A DNA stretch of 33,633 nt from positions 1 to 33,633 of the forward strand of contig JAFRRD010000007.1 of NCBI GenBank assembly GCA_017428265.1, read 5' to 3'. This document shows positions 31,945-33,633 of this stretch, one piece after another. The notes beneath the pieces are model-generated. The model made no database searches and was not told the origin of the DNA. It was given only the letters and a program-made list of their open reading frames with translations. Both the position numbers and the translations under genes were made by a program. The stretch's first letter is position 1. Each line of letters opens with the position of its first letter. Source of the DNA: Lachnospiraceae bacterium. GTDB lineage: Bacteria > Bacillota > Clostridia > Lachnospirales > Lachnospiraceae.

Positions 31945-33633
31945 ATGGCGATACCGCAGGATCATATCCGAAATTTCAGTATCATAGCCCATATCGACCA
32001 CGGCAAATCGACGCTCGCGGACCGGATCATCGAACAGACAGGCCTGCTGACCAAGCGTGAGATGCAGGACCAGATCCTGGACAACATGGATCTGGAGCGC
32101 GAGCGCGGCATCACCATCAAGGCGCAGGCCGTGCGCACCGTCTATACCGCGAAAAACGGCGAGGAATACATCCTTAACCTGATCGATACCCCCGGCCACG
32201 TCGACTTCAACTACGAAGTCTCGCGCAGCCTTGCGGCCTGTGACGGGGCTCTCCTTGTCGTGGACGCGGCGCAGGGCATCGAGGCGCAGACGCTCGCGAA
32301 CGTCTATCTGGCCCTGGACAACGATCTGGAGGTCATCCCGGTCATCAACAAGATCGACCTGCCGAGCGCCGAGCCGCAGCGCGTCATCGAGGAGATCGAA
32401 GACGTGATCGGCCTGGAGGCGCAGGATGCCCCGCTCATTTCCGCGAAGAACGGCATCAATATCGAGGACGTCCTCGAAGCCATCGTGCACCGCCTGCCGG
32501 CGCCCGAGGGGGATGCGGAAAAGCCCCTGAAATGCCTCATTTTCGACTCCTTCTACGACAACTACCGCGGCGTCGTGGTCTTTTTCCGCGTGCTTGACGG
32601 CAGAGTGAAAAAGGGCTCGCGCATCCGCCTGATGTCGACCGGCGCCGAATACGACGTGGTCGAGGTCGGGTACTTCGGTGCGGGCCAGCTCATCCCCTGC
32701 GACGGGCTTGAGGCCGGCATGGTCGGGTATCTCACCGCCAGCATCAAGAACGTCAAGGACACCCGCGTGGGCGATACGATCACCGAGGCTTCGCGCCCCT
32801 GCGCGGAAGCCCTGCCCGGCTTCAAGACGGTCCAGTCCATGGTCTTCTGCGGCATGTATCCCGCGGACGGCGCAAAATACCCGGACCTGCGCGACGCGCT
32901 CGAGCGCCTGCAGCTGAATGACGCTTCGCTCACCTACGAGCCGGAGACCTCGGTTGCCCTCGGCTTCGGTTTCCGCTGCGGATTCCTGGGCCTTCTCCAC
33001 CTCGAGATCATCGAGGAGCGCCTGGAACGCGAATATAATCTGGACCTTGTGACCACCGCCCCGAGCGTGGTCTACAAGGTGCATAAGTTGAACGGCGACA
33101 GCTTCGACCTCTCAAACCCGACGAACCTGCCGGATCCCGCGGAGATCGACTACATGGAAGAGCCCGTGGTCTCGGCCGAGATCATGGTCACGACCGAATT
33201 CATCGGCCCGATCATGAAGCTCTGCCAGGAGCGCCGCGGCGTCTACATCAGCACCGAATACATCGAAGCGACCCGGGCGATCCTGCGGTACGAGCTGCCG
33301 CTCAACGAGATCATTTACGACTTTTTCGACGCCCTGAAGTCGCGCTCCCGCGGCTATGCGTCGCTCGACTACAGCCTGAAGGGCTATGTGCAGTCAAAAC
33401 TGGTGCGTCTGGATATCCTCATCAACCACGAACTGGTGGACGCCCTCAGCTTCATCGTGCACGATTCAGTCGCGTATGAGCGCGGCCGCCGCATGTGCGA
33501 GCGCCTGAAGGAGGAGATCCCGCGCCATCTCTTCGAGATCCCCATCCAGGCCGCCATCGGCAGCAAGATCATCGCCCGCGAGACCGTGAAGGCCGTCCGA
33601 AAGGACGTGCTGGCCAAGTGCTACGGCGGCGAC
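31945..33633 (+). CDS. lepA: Elongation factor 4 (LepA), partial at window end
   Basis: 563 codons are visible of about 600; the C-terminal domain is cut by the window end. A translational GTPase that acts on the ribosome during initiation or back-translocation. G1 AHIDHGKST, switch II DTPGH and NKID are present; the [14 protein letters not shown] segment (LepA/EF-G domain V region) confirms LepA. GAGGAAA precedes the ATG, 1 nt after the panE stop. The frame is intact to the last base. Confidence 0.97.
   Translation, partial: MAIPQDHIRNFSIIAHIDHGKSTLADRIIEQTGLLTKREMQDQILDNMDLERERGITIKAQAVRTVYTAKNGEEYILNLIDTPGHVDFNYEVSRSLAACDGALLVVDAAQGIEAQTLANVYLALDNDLEVIPVINKIDLPSAEPQRVIEEIEDVIGLEAQDAPLISAKNGINIEDVLEAIVHRLPAPEGDAEKPLKCLIFDSFYDNYRGVVVFFRVLDGRVKKGSRIRLMSTGAEYDVVEVGYFGAGQLIPCDGLEAGMVGYLTASIKNVKDTRVGDTITEASRPCAEALPGFKTVQSMVFCGMYPADGAKYPDLRDALERLQLNDASLTYEPETSVALGFGFRCGFLGLLHLEIIEERLEREYNLDLVTTAPSVVYKVHKLNGDSFDLSNPTNLPDPAEIDYMEEPVVSAEIMVTTEFIGPIMKLCQERRGVYISTEYIEATRAILRYELPLNEIIYDFFDALKSRSRGYASLDYSLKGYVQSKLVRLDILINHELVDALSFIVHDSVAYERGRRMCERLKEEIPRHLFEIPIQAAIGSKIIARETVKAVRKDVLAKCYGGD

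Overview
The window looks like a chromosomal segment of a GC-rich member of the Firmicutes, class Clostridia (roughly 60% GC by eye). The evidence is the gene content: a PPi-type phosphofructokinase, a Gram-positive YqeK/RsfS cluster, a CvfB-type S1 protein, FtsEX with a carboxyl-terminal processing protease, and a YtrA-type GntR/ABC module. Canonical -35/-10 promoters and GGAGG-type ribosome binding sites are frequent. No genus can be assigned. There are no rRNA genes, insertion sequences, phage genes or CRISPR arrays, and one tRNA gene (Gln, anticodon CTG).

Layout. (1) 1-3745, minus: 5' part of a very large secreted YD/RHS-repeat protein with a DNRLRE-like region; its C-terminus lies outside the window. 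(2) 3947-5173, plus: PPi-dependent 6-phosphofructokinase, followed by a gene-free stretch with an inverted repeat, a broken membrane-protein tail and a strong terminator. (3) 5582-12553, plus: an operon-like run of THUMP rRNA methyltransferase, RdgB, alpha/beta hydrolase, DnaG, DeoC, Cdd and pyrimidine-nucleoside phosphorylase, ended by a bidirectional terminator. (4) 12615-14445, minus: thyA-folA-lipoprotein operon. (5) 14518-18012, minus: lower-GC GntR/ABC-ATPase/large permease module with an operator over its own promoter. (6) 18181-20248, minus: an ECF sigma factor overlapping a gene for a membrane-anchored protein with a short cytoplasmic segment, one TM helix and an extracytoplasmic serpin domain. 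(7) 20510-23578, plus: yhbY, a nadD-yqeK fusion, rsfS, a small two-TM protein and pspA. (8) 23690-23761: tRNA-Gln. (9) 23824-33633, plus: cvfB, then ftsE (with a 235-residue acidic tail), ftsX, ctpA, an unknown small ORF, holA, hflX, panE and lepA (cut by the window end).

How the parts work together. Region 3 joins replication priming and nucleotide sanitation to pyrimidine deoxynucleoside catabolism, and meets the convergent thymidylate/folate operon of region 4. Region 7 is the conserved ribosome/NAD neighbourhood of Firmicutes plus an envelope-stress pair. Region 9 starts with a cell-wall remodelling unit (FtsEX-CtpA) and continues into replication and translation genes.

The most unusual element is region 6. 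A serpin fused through a TM helix to a cytoplasmic segment, encoded directly behind an ECF sigma factor with an 8-bp overlap, suggests a protease-sensing anti-sigma system. That role is inferred from architecture and gene order; the serpin and sigma identities are direct sequence reads.
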